NCBI GenBank assembly: GCA_020636215.1
Contig: JACJYG010000004.1
Coordinates: 124,001-188,000, forward strand
DNA from: Lewinellaceae bacterium
GTDB lineage: Bacteria > Bacteroidota > Bacteroidia > Chitinophagales > Saprospiraceae
Length of the DNA stretch: 64,000 nucleotides
Direction: 5' to 3'
The notes under the pieces are model-generated. The model did no database searches. It saw only the letters and a list, made by a program, of their open reading frames with translations, and was not told the origin of the DNA. Both the position numbers and the translations under genes were made by a program. Of the stretch, positions 37,818-46,633 are shown one piece after another; positions within the stretch are counted from its first letter, which is position 1; every line of letters begins with the position of its first letter.

Positions 37818-37933
37818 GATGATAGCGGTTTTAAGTTGTTGACATTTTGGTTCTGAAAATTTGCGGTTGTGCTTGTTTAAAATACGGTTCAAATGACGGG
37901 GCCGGAAAAGCCTTCCGACTACCCGAACACCAG

Positions 37934-37971
37934 AACACTCAAACTTTACCCGGCCCACAGGGACGGGACTC
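37934..37971. repeat. Dispersed 38-bp repeat, copy 1
   Basis: AACACTCAAACTTTACCCGG followed by CCCACAGGGACGGGACTC is identical to 60081-60118, 22 kb away. It belongs to the same TTTACCCGGCC family as the cluster at 27236-27900. Confidence 0.75.
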
Positions 37972-38418
37972 GAACTCTTTTTTGAATGGCACGATGCAAA
38001 GGTAGGAGCACGAAGAAAAGCGCGTTTTCAAACTCGTCGCATAGGTTTGTAAATTTGTCGCATGAAGTGTAAAATGCTGGTTTTCAAAACATTTTGCAAC
38101 TATTTTGCAGGAGGTTGGCAGAGGTTGGGCCAGGTGCGGAATAGATACCTGGGGCTTCAGCCCCTCTCTTTACTGGACTGTTCAAAGCTTGCCCGGCTGA
38201 CACAGACGGGTTCCAGGCTTGCCCGGCCTCACAGAGATTTATCCGTATGACTTTACGGACGGGTTTATTCCATCAGTCGCTTTGCTCGTGTCACGTTAAA
38301 ATTTTCCTTGGAAATCAAGGGGTTACGGGGGCTTCGACACACTTTAGTGAACTATCCTCCCTTTACGCCCCTTTGTACATTCTTTGTGTATTTCTATGCC
38401 CCCCCTGGACCCCATTTT

Positions 38419-38492
38419 CGCATTCTTGCATTCTCGCATTCTCGCATTCTCGCATTCTCGCATTCTCGCATTTCTCACATTCTCGCATTTCT
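38419..38492. repeat. 8-bp tandem array, unit GCATTCTC
   Basis: About nine copies of an octamer (reverse complement GAATGCGA/GAATGCAA) end some 40 bp before the short-chain dehydrogenase start. Frames reading through it are artefactual. Confidence 0.8.
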
Positions 38493-38533
38493 CCTTCCTT
38501 CCCTACCTTTGCACCAAATCAAAAACCAACCAC

Positions 38534-39286
38534 ATGCAACTACTCCAGAATAAAACCGCCCTCGTCACCGGAGCGGGCTCCGGCATCGGGCGGAGCATCG
38601 CCCGGGCCTACGCCCGCAATGGCGCAAAAGTGGTGATAGCCGACATTGATGAAACAGGCGGAAATGATACGGTGGAAATGATACGGCAGGAGAAGGGAAC
38701 GGCCTTTTTCGTAAAAACAGACGTCAGCCGGCCGGCCGACAACGAGCGAATGGTAGCTGCAGCGGTGGAACAATTCGGCGCCCTGCACATCGCCTGCAAC
38801 AATGCCGGCATCGTTGGCGAGCTGGCCCGCGTAGGCAAATATCCCATCGAAAGCTGGGACCGGGTGATCGCTATCAATCTGTCTGGAGCTTTTTATGGTA
38901 TGCGCTACCAATTGCCCGCTCTGCAGCAAAGCGGCGGCGGCGCCATCGTCAACATTGCCTCTGTGCTCGGACAGGCAGGCGGCGATGGGCTCAGCGCTTA
39001 TACCGCCGCCAAACATGGCCTGGTTGGCCTCACCAAATCGGCAGCACTGGAGTACGCCCAACGCAATATCCGCATCAATGCCGTCGGGCCGGGCTATATC
39101 GATACGCCCATGCTGCACCAAAATTTGCCGGCCGAGCAACACCCGATTATCCGGCAGATGCACCCCATCGGCCGCCTGGGCCGCCCGGAAGAGGTGGCGG
39201 AACTGGTGCTGTGGCTAAGCTCGGAAAAAGCGTCTTTTGTTACCGGCGCCTACTACTCCATCGACGGCGGGTTTCTGGCGAGATAG
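38534..39286 (+). CDS. Short-chain dehydrogenase/reductase (SDR), 250 aa
   Basis: A classical SDR acting on an NAD(P)-linked alcohol/ketone pair in the cytoplasm; the substrate is not predictable. The start is ATG at 38534 (MQLLQNKTALVTGAGSGIGR); an earlier in-frame ATG would translate the octamer repeat and is rejected. The cofactor motif TGAGSGIG, the acidic residue after beta-2 (IADID, favouring NAD), the NNAG motif, catalytic Ser in NIASVLG and YTAAK (Tyr-x-x-x-Lys) are all present, as is the C-terminal SFVTGAYYSIDGGFLAR. Length is normal for the family. It is followed by two octamer arrays and an aldo/keto reductase on the same strand; the 200-bp repeat gap argues against a tight operon. 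Confidence 0.93.
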   Translation: MQLLQNKTALVTGAGSGIGRSIARAYARNGAKVVIADIDETGGNDTVEMIRQEKGTAFFVKTDVSRPADNERMVAAAVEQFGALHIACNNAGIVGELARVGKYPIESWDRVIAINLSGAFYGMRYQLPALQQSGGGAIVNIASVLGQAGGDGLSAYTAAKHGLVGLTKSAALEYAQRNIRINAVGPGYIDTPMLHQNLPAEQHPIIRQMHPIGRLGRPEEVAELVLWLSSEKASFVTGAYYSIDGGFLAR

Positions 39287-39302
39287 GAATGCGTAGTAAA
39301 TG

Positions 39303-39367
39303 TAAGAATGCAAGAATGCAAGAATGCAAGAATGCAGGAATGCAGGAATGCAAGAATGCAGGAATGT
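39303..39367. repeat. 8-bp tandem array, unit GAATGCAA
   Basis: About eight copies of GAATGCAA/GAATGCAG run from just after the SDR stop codon. The unit is the reverse complement of that at 38419-38492. Confidence 0.8.
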
Positions 39368-39379
39368 ACCACGGCCCAA

Positions 39380-39488
39380 CGACCTAACGACCTAACGACC
39401 TCAAGACCTAACGACCTCAAGACCTCAAGACCTCAAGACCTAACGACCTCAAGACCTAACGACCTCAAGACCTCAAGACCTAACGACC
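39380..39488. repeat. 8-bp tandem array, unit GACCTAAC/GACCTCAA
   Basis: About thirteen octamers run directly into the ATG of the aldo/keto reductase at 39489, occupying the place of its ribosome-binding site. The same unit family occurs at 54768, 57551 and 62712. Confidence 0.8.
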
Positions 39489-40385
39489 ATGCACTACCAC
39501 CCCCTCGGCCACTCCAACCTCCAGGCCAGCGCCATCAGCTTCGGCTGCATGTCGCTGGGAAATGACGAGGCCCACAACACCAAACTGCTGCATCAGGCCT
39601 TAGCCCTGGGCATCAACTACTTCGATACCGCCGACCTCTACCAACAGGGCCGCAATGAATTATTTGTAGGAAAGGCCCTGAAGGGCCGGCGCGACAAAGT
39701 GATCCTCGCCACCAAGGTGGGCAACCAGTGGCGAGCCGATGGCAGCGGCTGGGACTGGAATCCTCGTAAAGATTACATTAAGGCCGCCGTTCATCATAGC
39801 TTACGGCGCCTGCAGACGGATTATATCGATCTTTACCAGCTTCATGGCGGCGCCATCGAGGACCCCATCGGGGAAACCATCGAGGCCTTTGAGGAATTGG
39901 TGCAGGAAGGACATATCCGCTACTACGGTATTTCGAGCATCCGCCCCAACGTCATCCGCGAGTACCTCCAACGTTCCCACATCACTACCAACATGATGCA
40001 GTATAGCCTGCTGGATCGCCGCCCCGAGGAGCAATGCCTCGATCTGCTCCACCAACATGGGGTGAGTGTGGTGGTGCGCGGCGGCATCGCCAAGGGCCTG
40101 CTGGCCGGTAAACCAGCTCAAGCCTACCTGGAACACAGCCGGGAAGCAGTGACAGAAGCTCAACGGCTGCTGCAATCTCTATCTTCCGACAAGCGTAGCC
40201 CCGCCCAAACAGCCCTGCTCTATTGCCTGGCCCACCCCGCTGTAGCCACCGTGGCCTGCGGTATCAGCCGGGAAGCGCAATTGCTGGAAAATGTAAGCGC
40301 CCTGGAAGCGCCAGCTTTGACGGAAGAGGAAATACGGGTGCTACGGGAAGGAATAAAGGCGTATGCCTATGAGGAGCATCGGTGA
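39489..40385 (+). CDS. Aldo/keto reductase, 298 aa
   Basis: An NADPH-dependent TIM-barrel oxidoreductase of the YdhF/Tas-like group. The start MHYHPLGHSNLQASAISFGC is well matched to the family N-terminus. The catalytic tetrad is visible: Asp in INYFDTADLY, Tyr in the same motif, Lys in ILATKVG and His in LYQLHGG. The cofactor-binding C-terminal region is present (QTALLYCLAHPAVATVACGI). Length is slightly short of 310-330 but complete. The ATG follows an 8-bp tandem array with no space for a normal Shine-Dalgarno sequence, so array length could affect translation. It is convergent with the Wadjet-like operon, whose last gene ends 60 bp away. Confidence 0.92.
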   Translation: MHYHPLGHSNLQASAISFGCMSLGNDEAHNTKLLHQALALGINYFDTADLYQQGRNELFVGKALKGRRDKVILATKVGNQWRADGSGWDWNPRKDYIKAAVHHSLRRLQTDYIDLYQLHGGAIEDPIGETIEAFEELVQEGHIRYYGISSIRPNVIREYLQRSHITTNMMQYSLLDRRPEEQCLDLLHQHGVSVVVRGGIAKGLLAGKPAQAYLEHSREAVTEAQRLLQSLSSDKRSPAQTALLYCLAHPAVATVACGISREAQLLENVSALEAPALTEEEIRVLREGIKAYAYEEHR

Positions 40386-40444
40386 GGGGGTGTGAAAAGT
40401 TGAGAGGGTTGAGAGGGTTGAGCGAGAAGGCTGGCCTTTGGGGT

Positions 40445-40975
40445 CTACTCCTCCTCATCCGCGCCCCCTCTTACCTGGGCTACTCCGCGGGCAAACTCCA
40501 GAAAATACCTGTGTCCGGGGGTGAAACGAAACACTTCATCGTCGATCTTGTCGATCAGGCGGCGACGGGCGAGCAGGTGGTAAAAGTTGCGCCGGGAAGG
40601 GCCATCACGCAGGCTTTTGGTCGCTTCGAGCACTTCCCGGAAGGAAGACAACTCCAGCAGGCGCTCCACATCCTCATAAGCGAAGGTGTGGAAGCTCAAT
40701 TCCTCCATAATGTTCTTACCCTCGCGGTCCATCTCATAACAGAGCACCCCCAGAAAGATGCAAATATCTCGCGACAAAGTATCATTATCGCGGGCGCTTT
40801 GCAGGAAAGCGTAGTTGCTCTGGCAAAGCAGAGATAGGCCAAAGGACTCCTCAAAGAAGGCCTGGTAGAAATCCAGGTTATCGCGCAGGCTGGTGAACGC
40901 TGGTTCGCCCTCCACCAAAAAACGGGCGTCCATTAACAAAGCTTCTGTGATCTCGCGATGGTATTCAGGATACAT
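40445..40975 (-). CDS. jetB: Wadjet JetB/MksE-like winged-helix protein, 176 aa
   Basis: The last gene of a tightly packed operon, overlapping the upstream gene by 11 bp. It is a small, largely helical, acidic protein (MYPEYHREITEALLMDARFL) with a C-terminal winged-helix-like segment (RRNFYHLLARRRLIDKIDDE, then FRFTPGHRYFLEF). In Wadjet/MksBEFG systems the corresponding KITE subunit dimerises and binds the kleisin (JetA) to close the SMC ring that extrudes and senses circular plasmids. The assignment rests mainly on size, winged-helix pattern and position next to clear JetA-, JetC- and JetD-like genes; primary sequence alone would not be enough. Confidence 0.7.
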   Translation of the reverse strand: MYPEYHREITEALLMDARFLVEGEPAFTSLRDNLDFYQAFFEESFGLSLLCQSNYAFLQSARDNDTLSRDICIFLGVLCYEMDREGKNIMEELSFHTFAYEDVERLLELSSFREVLEATKSLRDGPSRRNFYHLLARRRLIDKIDDEVFRFTPGHRYFLEFARGVAQVRGGADEEE

Positions 40976-42194
40976 GCTCTTTTTCGTTACGGGGTTTCAG
41001 GCTCACCTTCACTTCAGGCGCCAGAAAAATAAAATCTTCGACTTCGATAGGAATGCGGCGGCCGGTGAATTCGGCCTCGTAGTGGTCGCTGTCTTCAAAT
41101 ACGATACTGCAAATTTTCAGGAATCGCTCCGTGGAATGTTCTTGCTCATCCTGGTACAGGCGGTTCCGGCACCAATCGAAAAAGTTGTCGATGGGCAACT
41201 GCCGGTGTAAAGCATCGACATGCTCCCGCCGGTCGAAGAGCACCTCGTGCCGGTTGACGGCTGTGATCTCCTCTTCCTGCAAAAGCACTTCTTCTGCCCG
41301 CTGAATGAATTGTTCCAGAAAGAGCTCCAGGTTGGCGCCCGTACTGCTGCCAAAGAAACTCCGGTAACTGCGGGTAGAAAAGGACGGCACTTCATGCCGG
41401 AAAGGACGCTCCAGAAAGAAAAGCCAGCCGCTCAGGATCTCGGATTCGGTCTGCAGGCGTTCGATCAGCGGCAGCAACTCGCGGGAAAGGATGCGCGATT
41501 GCCGCAAGATGCGATCGTTGCCCCCCCTTAGCAACTCATGGAGCTGCCCAAAGCGGTCGCGCGCCAGTTGGTAACTGTGGCTCAGCCTTTCCCGGTTGGC
41601 GTAGGCGGATAGCTCGCCCAAAAGGCTGGCGATGGATTCGGAGTGCTGCAGGTCCAGAATGCTGTTGAGTGGCGCGATATAAAATTCAATGAGGTGCCGC
41701 GCCCGGCGAATGCGCTCGCCGTACTCCATTTTGTCTTTGTTGGCTTTCAGCTGCTGCGTCTCCCGCAAAAGCTGGCCCGTATTGTTCTCCACATTTTCTA
41801 AAAAACGCTGCACCTCATCGTAGAGCGCCTCCAACTGCTCCAGCAAGATGGGCTGCTCTCCCTCCGGGCATTCCCGGATAGCGTTGAACAATGTACTGAA
41901 AGAGGTGCGGTATTTTTCCAGCTCCGAGGGCAGCAATGGCTTGAATTCACTGATCAGAAAAGCCAGGAAGGCCCGCACCGGCTCGTTGAGGCGAATATCG
42001 TCGTACTGCCAGGATAACAGTTTGTATTCGAACAGGCGGTTGATGGAAATCTCCCCCGTATGCCGGGTAATGGCGTTAAACTGCTCGCGCGAAATGACAT
42101 TGCCCGAAAGCTGCGCCAGATACAAGGTGCGCATCAGCTCAAAGTTCTCCACCATAAAGCGGAGCACCTTATCGGGGTCAGCCTTGAGTATCAT
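40965..42194 (-). CDS. jetA: Wadjet JetA/MksB-like kleisin, 409 aa
   Basis: It overlaps the TOPRIM gene upstream by 17 bp and the JetB-like gene downstream by 11 bp, implying coupled translation. The N-terminal 80 residues look like a winged helix (VISREQFNAITRHTGEISIN). A long helical middle follows (YDEVQRFLENVENNTGQLLR; KDKMEYGERIRRARHLIEFY), and a beta-rich C-terminal part (RRIPIEVEDFIFLAPEVKVS). This matches the kleisin of MksBEFG/Wadjet complexes, which links the two ATPase heads of the SMC subunit. At 409 residues it is a little shorter than usual (about 450-500). Neighbours support the call strongly. Confidence 0.72.
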   Translation of the reverse strand: MILKADPDKVLRFMVENFELMRTLYLAQLSGNVISREQFNAITRHTGEISINRLFEYKLLSWQYDDIRLNEPVRAFLAFLISEFKPLLPSELEKYRTSFSTLFNAIRECPEGEQPILLEQLEALYDEVQRFLENVENNTGQLLRETQQLKANKDKMEYGERIRRARHLIEFYIAPLNSILDLQHSESIASLLGELSAYANRERLSHSYQLARDRFGQLHELLRGGNDRILRQSRILSRELLPLIERLQTESEILSGWLFFLERPFRHEVPSFSTRSYRSFFGSSTGANLELFLEQFIQRAEEVLLQEEEITAVNRHEVLFDRREHVDALHRQLPIDNFFDWCRNRLYQDEQEHSTERFLKICSIVFEDSDHYEAEFTGRRIPIEVEDFIFLAPEVKVSLKPRNEKEHVS

Positions 42195-42981
42195 ACAATA
42201 ATATTTCCTGTTCTAAAAAACGGCCGGTTTGCTCCAGCAGGGAACGTACCCGGGCCACCTCAGGTAATCCTGAATGCCGGGCCCTTTTCTTCATCCGGGC
42301 GCCAGCCTTTAATGGCCGGGAGAAGCGGTGGTGCAAAGCTTCCAGGTTCTCGGGTATGTAAAGCTGAGCCTGAGGGTGTACTTCTTTGATCCGAAGATAT
42401 TCTTCCAACCCGGTGTAGTCATAATCCGGAAAGTGCAGCCACATTTCTGCCTGAATGCCCCCGAGCAGTTGCTTGCCGATGCGCCCGTAAGGATGCAGGA
42501 AAACCCAGGACGGCCCCAGTATCTGCTCGGCAGCCATGAAAACTTCCAGGTTCTCCACGCTGCAGACTTTGTTGATGCTGGCTTCTTCTACCTTGCCGGC
42601 AAAGAAGCCGAAGTTACGGGTCGGTTCCTCCAGCCCAACGGTGACGCCATTGATGAGAATTTGCGCCCAACCCCGGAGCAGGAATATCCTTTTCCCGGGG
42701 CGTTTCAAAGCTTTTGAATCCCGAAAACGGGCCACATTGGCAACGCCCCCAGGCAACTGTTCCCCTACGATTTCGGCCGGAAAATTAGCTCGCCAGAACG
42801 CTTCAAAGTCGGCAGGAACAGCAATAGCATAAACGTAGCCCCGCCCCCGTTTCTCTCTCCGGATAATCCCTCCGGCGAGCAGCTGCTGAAACTCGGCGCT
42901 ATCCCGGATCCCTCCGGGCAACTGCCGTTCCGGGACCACTCCTTCCTTAATTTTCTGGTAAAACCTTTTCCTCAGGGTCAT
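42178..42981 (-). CDS. jetD: Wadjet JetD/MksG-like TOPRIM nuclease subunit, 267 aa
   Basis: Its start lies inside the SMC-like gene (35-bp overlap). TOPRIM residues are visible: the glutamate motif CSVENLEVF (Glu143) and the DxD motif HFPDYDYTGLEEYLRI (Asp186, Asp188), followed by a beta-strand/turn PQAQLYIPENL. The C-terminal RFLEQEILL matches the conserved LEQE end of JetD proteins. The N-terminal part contains two similar segments (LPGGIRDSAEFQQL and LPGGVANVARFRDS). In Wadjet, JetD cleaves DNA caught by the SMC motor, giving plasmid restriction. The protein is short compared with typical JetD (about 370-420 residues), lacking part of the N-terminal arm. Confidence 0.8.
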   Translation of the reverse strand: MTLRKRFYQKIKEGVVPERQLPGGIRDSAEFQQLLAGGIIRREKRGRGYVYAIAVPADFEAFWRANFPAEIVGEQLPGGVANVARFRDSKALKRPGKRIFLLRGWAQILINGVTVGLEEPTRNFGFFAGKVEEASINKVCSVENLEVFMAAEQILGPSWVFLHPYGRIGKQLLGGIQAEMWLHFPDYDYTGLEEYLRIKEVHPQAQLYIPENLEALHHRFSRPLKAGARMKKRARHSGLPEVARVRSLLEQTGRFLEQEILLYDTQG

Positions 42982-45652
42982 CTTTGCGCTGCCTTTCTAT
43001 TAAGTGAACCTTTTCGTCTATAACTATTTTGTCACCCGTTCCCCGTCGGATGATGGCGTAGCGGTCGAAGCCATCCACCATATCCGGAGCGGCGAAGATG
43101 GGGTAATAATGATTATCCTGACAGTACTGCACCAGTTGCGGCCGGTTCTTGCCATCGATGGTGGCGATCTCATCGATGAACAATACGATGCGGTTTTCCG
43201 GGTCGCGCACCGTCAGGCGGTTGATCACAGTCATGATGATGATGAGGCGCAACATGCGGTCGGTGCCGTCTGACTCCACCTGCCGCCCCAGGTTGACCGA
43301 GCGGGCTTTACCGTTGACGGTAAGGCGCAGCTTCAGGTCGAACAACTCATTGAAAGGGATGGCCTGGTTGCGTTCCAAATATTCGCGCAAGGTTTCGAAG
43401 CGGTCGTTTGCCGTTTCCTGCTGCCCGAACAGCGTATTGGCGTTGAGGGTCAGGCCGGCGATCTTCTGCAGGTCCTTTTGCAGGCGGTCGTTGGGCTCCA
43501 GCTCCACCTTCAGGGATTCAATATTAGAAATGCTGACCCGCCCGAGCTGATAGTTGAACTCGTTGACGATGAAGGCCCGGAACTCCTCGTAGCCATCGAG
43601 GAACTTCTGCGCCGGGTTGGCAAACTGCACGGCGATGTTGTTGAGCAGCGTCTCGATGCTCTGTTCTTTATCCTGTAAAGACTTCAGCTCCTGTTCCAGG
43701 GCGCTTATGAATCGTTTTTCATCGGCCAGGTCGTATTGCGCTTTGCTTTTCAACTGATTGAAAAGGCGGTTTTTCTGATCGATCAGCCGCTGATACTTAT
43801 CATAATCCTGGCGAATGCCTTCGTACAGGCTGCGGGCATCCTTCTGGCTGCTTTCCACCTCCTTTTCCAGCACGAAATGTTCGAGGTGCAAGGCTTCCAA
43901 TTCCCGCTGGTCGCGGCGCAGTTCATGGTCCTGTTGGCGCAAGCCGGCGATCTGTTCGGTGAGCACCTGGCTGCCGTTGTCGAGCCGGGCGATTTCCTCA
44001 TCCAGTTGCCGCAGTTTTTTTTCTGTCTTCTCCCGGGCCAGGCCTAGTTTCTCCAGTTCCTTTTTCAGGGCTTTGCTATCTTGCTCCAGCTGTTCGAGTT
44101 GGCCGGCCAGTTGAATGTCTTTCTCCAGCTTTTTCTGCTGGTGAATGGTTTCGCTGTGTTGTTTTTCCAGGGCGGCCCGGTTGCGGATGGCTTCCAGTAG
44201 CCGGGCATTGCGGTTGAATTCGTTGTCCAGTTCTTCAATTTCGGCCGCCAATTCTTCCGGGCTGATCAGCGGTTGCAGTTGAAAATCTTCCGGCAGTTGG
44301 AGCTCCCCGTCGAAGAGCTGCACCCGAAAGCCTGTTCGGCTGGCCTTTTTCAGGATGGCCGATTTGGACAGCTGGCCTAATTCCGGCCGCAGGATGCTGT
44401 TGAGCAGCCGCGTGTCTTCGGGCTTATCTGCCAGGTGGTTGATGAGCCAGTCCTCGCTGTTGGCCAGCCCCCGTCGCTTGGTAGCTATTGCGCTTTGCAG
44501 GCGTTGCTGCCGCTGTTCCAGTTCTTCTGGCGAACGGTTGGCGGACAAGCGGATATCCTGCAGCTGATAGTTAAGCTTATCCAGGGCCTCCTGGGCACTT
44601 TGCAGTTGTTGTTGCAGCAGTGGCAAAGGAGGTAAAGCCTGGATCGCTTTCAGGCTGTTTTCCTGCTGCTCCATTTTATCCTTCAGATTCTCCATCTGAT
44701 GGCGGAGAATACCGATCTCCTGATTTTGCTCGCCCTTTTGATTTTCCAATTCCCGCCGTTGGAGCTTCACCTCTTCCAGTTCTTTTTCCTTTCGGTAAAT
44801 CTTATCCACCAGTTCGGCAGCCAGAGCGGTGGCGGCCATGCGATAGAGGCGGAATTGGCGGGCCAGGTTGTCGTGAACTTCCTGCACTTCGCCCGTCAAC
44901 AGGCGAAACTGGCGGAATTCCTCCTTAATGCTTTTGAGTATGTTGATCTTCTGGCTCTCCTTGCGCAGGCGGTCGATGTCCTGCATATTCTGGAGGCTGT
45001 AGTTGAGCTGGTCCTGATCGCGGTTATCGGCGATGAGCAGGATGTCCTTCAGCGCCCGGTTGGTCACGAGCTTGGAATTGATAAGGTAGCGATATACTTT
45101 GGAAAAGCTGTTGGTCGTGCCGCTGGTTTTGCATTTATCCGTCAACCAGACGGCGGCCTTGCTGCCCTTTCCGGTATGATAGATCTGCCGCAGTACATCG
45201 GTGGCCTGTGGCAGCTCTTTGAGGCTTACCTGCCGCTCGCTGATGAGGTGGCTCGCCAGCTCGCGATAGTTGCGCAGTTTTTGACCTTTGGGGGTGCGCT
45301 CGAAGAAAAAATCTTTTTGATACGCGGCATCCACCCTGGAGTAGAGCAACTCCGCGTCACCATCCCGGCGCACCAGAACGCAATAGCGGTGGCCCCGCTT
45401 ACTGACCTCAAAAACGATGTAGCTGCGCTCGGCATCCGGAAAATAATGGGCAATGGTATCCTTGTCGGCGGGCCGTTGCCCACTGAAGCTCATCAACTTC
45501 TTATTGATCAGAAAAACGAAGTTGAGGGCGTAGATCAGGGAACTTTTCCCAACGTTATTGGGCCCCACTAACTGCAGGGATCGGCTACCCTCAAAGTTGA
45601 GCTCCGCAATTTTATAGGAAGAGGAATTGATCAGTACCAGTTTGGTCAGCAT
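42947..45652 (-). CDS. jetC: Wadjet JetC/MksF-like SMC ATPase, 901 aa
   Basis: An ABC-type ATPase with head-coil-hinge-coil-head layout. Walker A is at 30-38 (GPNNVGKSS), with long coiled coils at about 270-400 and 480-680 (EKELEEVKLQRRELENQKGE). A signature-like ESDGTDRML follows near 790, and Walker B/D-loop VLFIDEIATIDGKN near 823-836. A His-loop-like segment precedes the end (YPIFAAPDMVDGFDRYAI). In Wadjet, this subunit forms a motor that extrudes DNA loops and presents small circular DNA for cleavage. Length fits the short JetC group (900-1,150). It leads the core operon C-D-A-B. The 99-bp gap upstream to the 269-aa gene suggests one transcript. Confidence 0.85.
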   Translation of the reverse strand: MLTKLVLINSSSYKIAELNFEGSRSLQLVGPNNVGKSSLIYALNFVFLINKKLMSFSGQRPADKDTIAHYFPDAERSYIVFEVSKRGHRYCVLVRRDGDAELLYSRVDAAYQKDFFFERTPKGQKLRNYRELASHLISERQVSLKELPQATDVLRQIYHTGKGSKAAVWLTDKCKTSGTTNSFSKVYRYLINSKLVTNRALKDILLIADNRDQDQLNYSLQNMQDIDRLRKESQKINILKSIKEEFRQFRLLTGEVQEVHDNLARQFRLYRMAATALAAELVDKIYRKEKELEEVKLQRRELENQKGEQNQEIGILRHQMENLKDKMEQQENSLKAIQALPPLPLLQQQLQSAQEALDKLNYQLQDIRLSANRSPEELEQRQQRLQSAIATKRRGLANSEDWLINHLADKPEDTRLLNSILRPELGQLSKSAILKKASRTGFRVQLFDGELQLPEDFQLQPLISPEELAAEIEELDNEFNRNARLLEAIRNRAALEKQHSETIHQQKKLEKDIQLAGQLEQLEQDSKALKKELEKLGLAREKTEKKLRQLDEEIARLDNGSQVLTEQIAGLRQQDHELRRDQRELEALHLEHFVLEKEVESSQKDARSLYEGIRQDYDKYQRLIDQKNRLFNQLKSKAQYDLADEKRFISALEQELKSLQDKEQSIETLLNNIAVQFANPAQKFLDGYEEFRAFIVNEFNYQLGRVSISNIESLKVELEPNDRLQKDLQKIAGLTLNANTLFGQQETANDRFETLREYLERNQAIPFNELFDLKLRLTVNGKARSVNLGRQVESDGTDRMLRLIIIMTVINRLTVRDPENRIVLFIDEIATIDGKNRPQLVQYCQDNHYYPIFAAPDMVDGFDRYAIIRRGTGDKIVIDEKVHLIERQRKDDPEEKVLPEN

Positions 45653-45751
45653 CCACAGTTCGCTTTACCCGGGTGGAAAAGCCGCCAAAATAGCAATCTT
45701 TTAAATAGTCTCCAACGCAAAACCATTCAACCTCCAGGCAAGGCCCGAGGC

Positions 45752-46561
45752 TCAGCTCCACACCACCTCCGTTTTCAGGCCCACAATACAGCCATCCGGG
45801 GCAATACCCACCCAATAGACCGGGTGTACCGGCCCGGACTCCCCATTTTTGCCGAGGATGGCCAGAACGATATTGTGCAACATATCTTCCATGAAAGAAA
45901 CCAGCGCACTGGCATGAATGGCCTCGCTTTCCCCAAACAGCTGAGAGTTATCGATAAAGCGGCGGTGGAAGGTGCGGGCGTCTGCTTCGAAAAGTTCAAA
46001 GGCCTGTGCCGGGTCATTCGCATTGAGCTTCAGCGCGCGCCGGAGGATATCGGAGTCCAGGTGGCCCACTTTCTTGTCGAGGAAGAAAGGCTTCAACGGA
46101 GTATCCATTTCCGAACCGTAGGAGAAAAAGAGCAGCCCCTGGGCCAGTTCGCCCAGCTTGTCGGCGATATCTTTGGCGTTATCCAGGTTTTGCTGAAGAG
46201 CCGCCCGCTTCAGTTCCTGGGCGAACTCAACGGCCAGCTTTCCGATCGTTGACATTTTATCGATCTCCGTCCGGGACAAGCCGTTGTGGTTGCGGTCGTA
46301 TTGGTCGATGAGTTTTTCCTCGGCGTACTGCAGGGTTTCTTCGATATCCTTATTGGTAATACGGGCGCCGGGGCGGTAGTCGCGGTGGTCCATGAAGCGG
46401 TAGAAAATACTGGTCAGCCGTTGTTCGACGCCTTTTAGGGATTGGAGTTTCCGACGGATGTCAAGGCGGCTGACGAAGGGGTCGTTGCCGGCGGCGCTAC
46501 GGATGTTTTGAGCGGCCCGCTCGAGTGCAACGTGTACGTCTTTTTTGGCAATGCGGGACAT
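45752..46561 (-). CDS. Hypothetical protein, 269 aa, with EF-hand-like loop and NuiA-like C-terminus
   Basis: No firm family is recognised. Residues near 90-106 (IDQYDRNHNGLSRTEIDKM) fit a calcium-binding EF-hand loop. The final 25 residues (PVYWVGIAPDGCIVGLKTEV ending VWS) resemble the last strands of nuclease A inhibitor (NuiA)-like domains (GxxxGLKTxVV). The rest is helical and soluble. It sits 99 bp upstream of the jetC-like gene in the same direction, so it may be the first gene of that operon. A role in the Wadjet-like system is inferred from position only, since canonical Wadjet has four genes. Confidence 0.6.
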   Translation of the reverse strand: MSRIAKKDVHVALERAAQNIRSAAGNDPFVSRLDIRRKLQSLKGVEQRLTSIFYRFMDHRDYRPGARITNKDIEETLQYAEEKLIDQYDRNHNGLSRTEIDKMSTIGKLAVEFAQELKRAALQQNLDNAKDIADKLGELAQGLLFFSYGSEMDTPLKPFFLDKKVGHLDSDILRRALKLNANDPAQAFELFEADARTFHRRFIDNSQLFGESEAIHASALVSFMEDMLHNIVLAILGKNGESGPVHPVYWVGIAPDGCIVGLKTEVVWS

Positions 46562-46633
46562 GATTCTTTTGATTGGGTTCCTCTATTAAAACAACAAAAG
46601 GCTCCCAATGGATAAGCATCTGTCGGCAAATGA

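Noticed and set aside
38384..38533. N-terminal extension of the short-chain dehydrogenase
   Set aside because: The extra residues (FAFLHSRILAFSHSRIL) are translated octamer repeat; the Rossmann fold begins right after the ATG at 38534.
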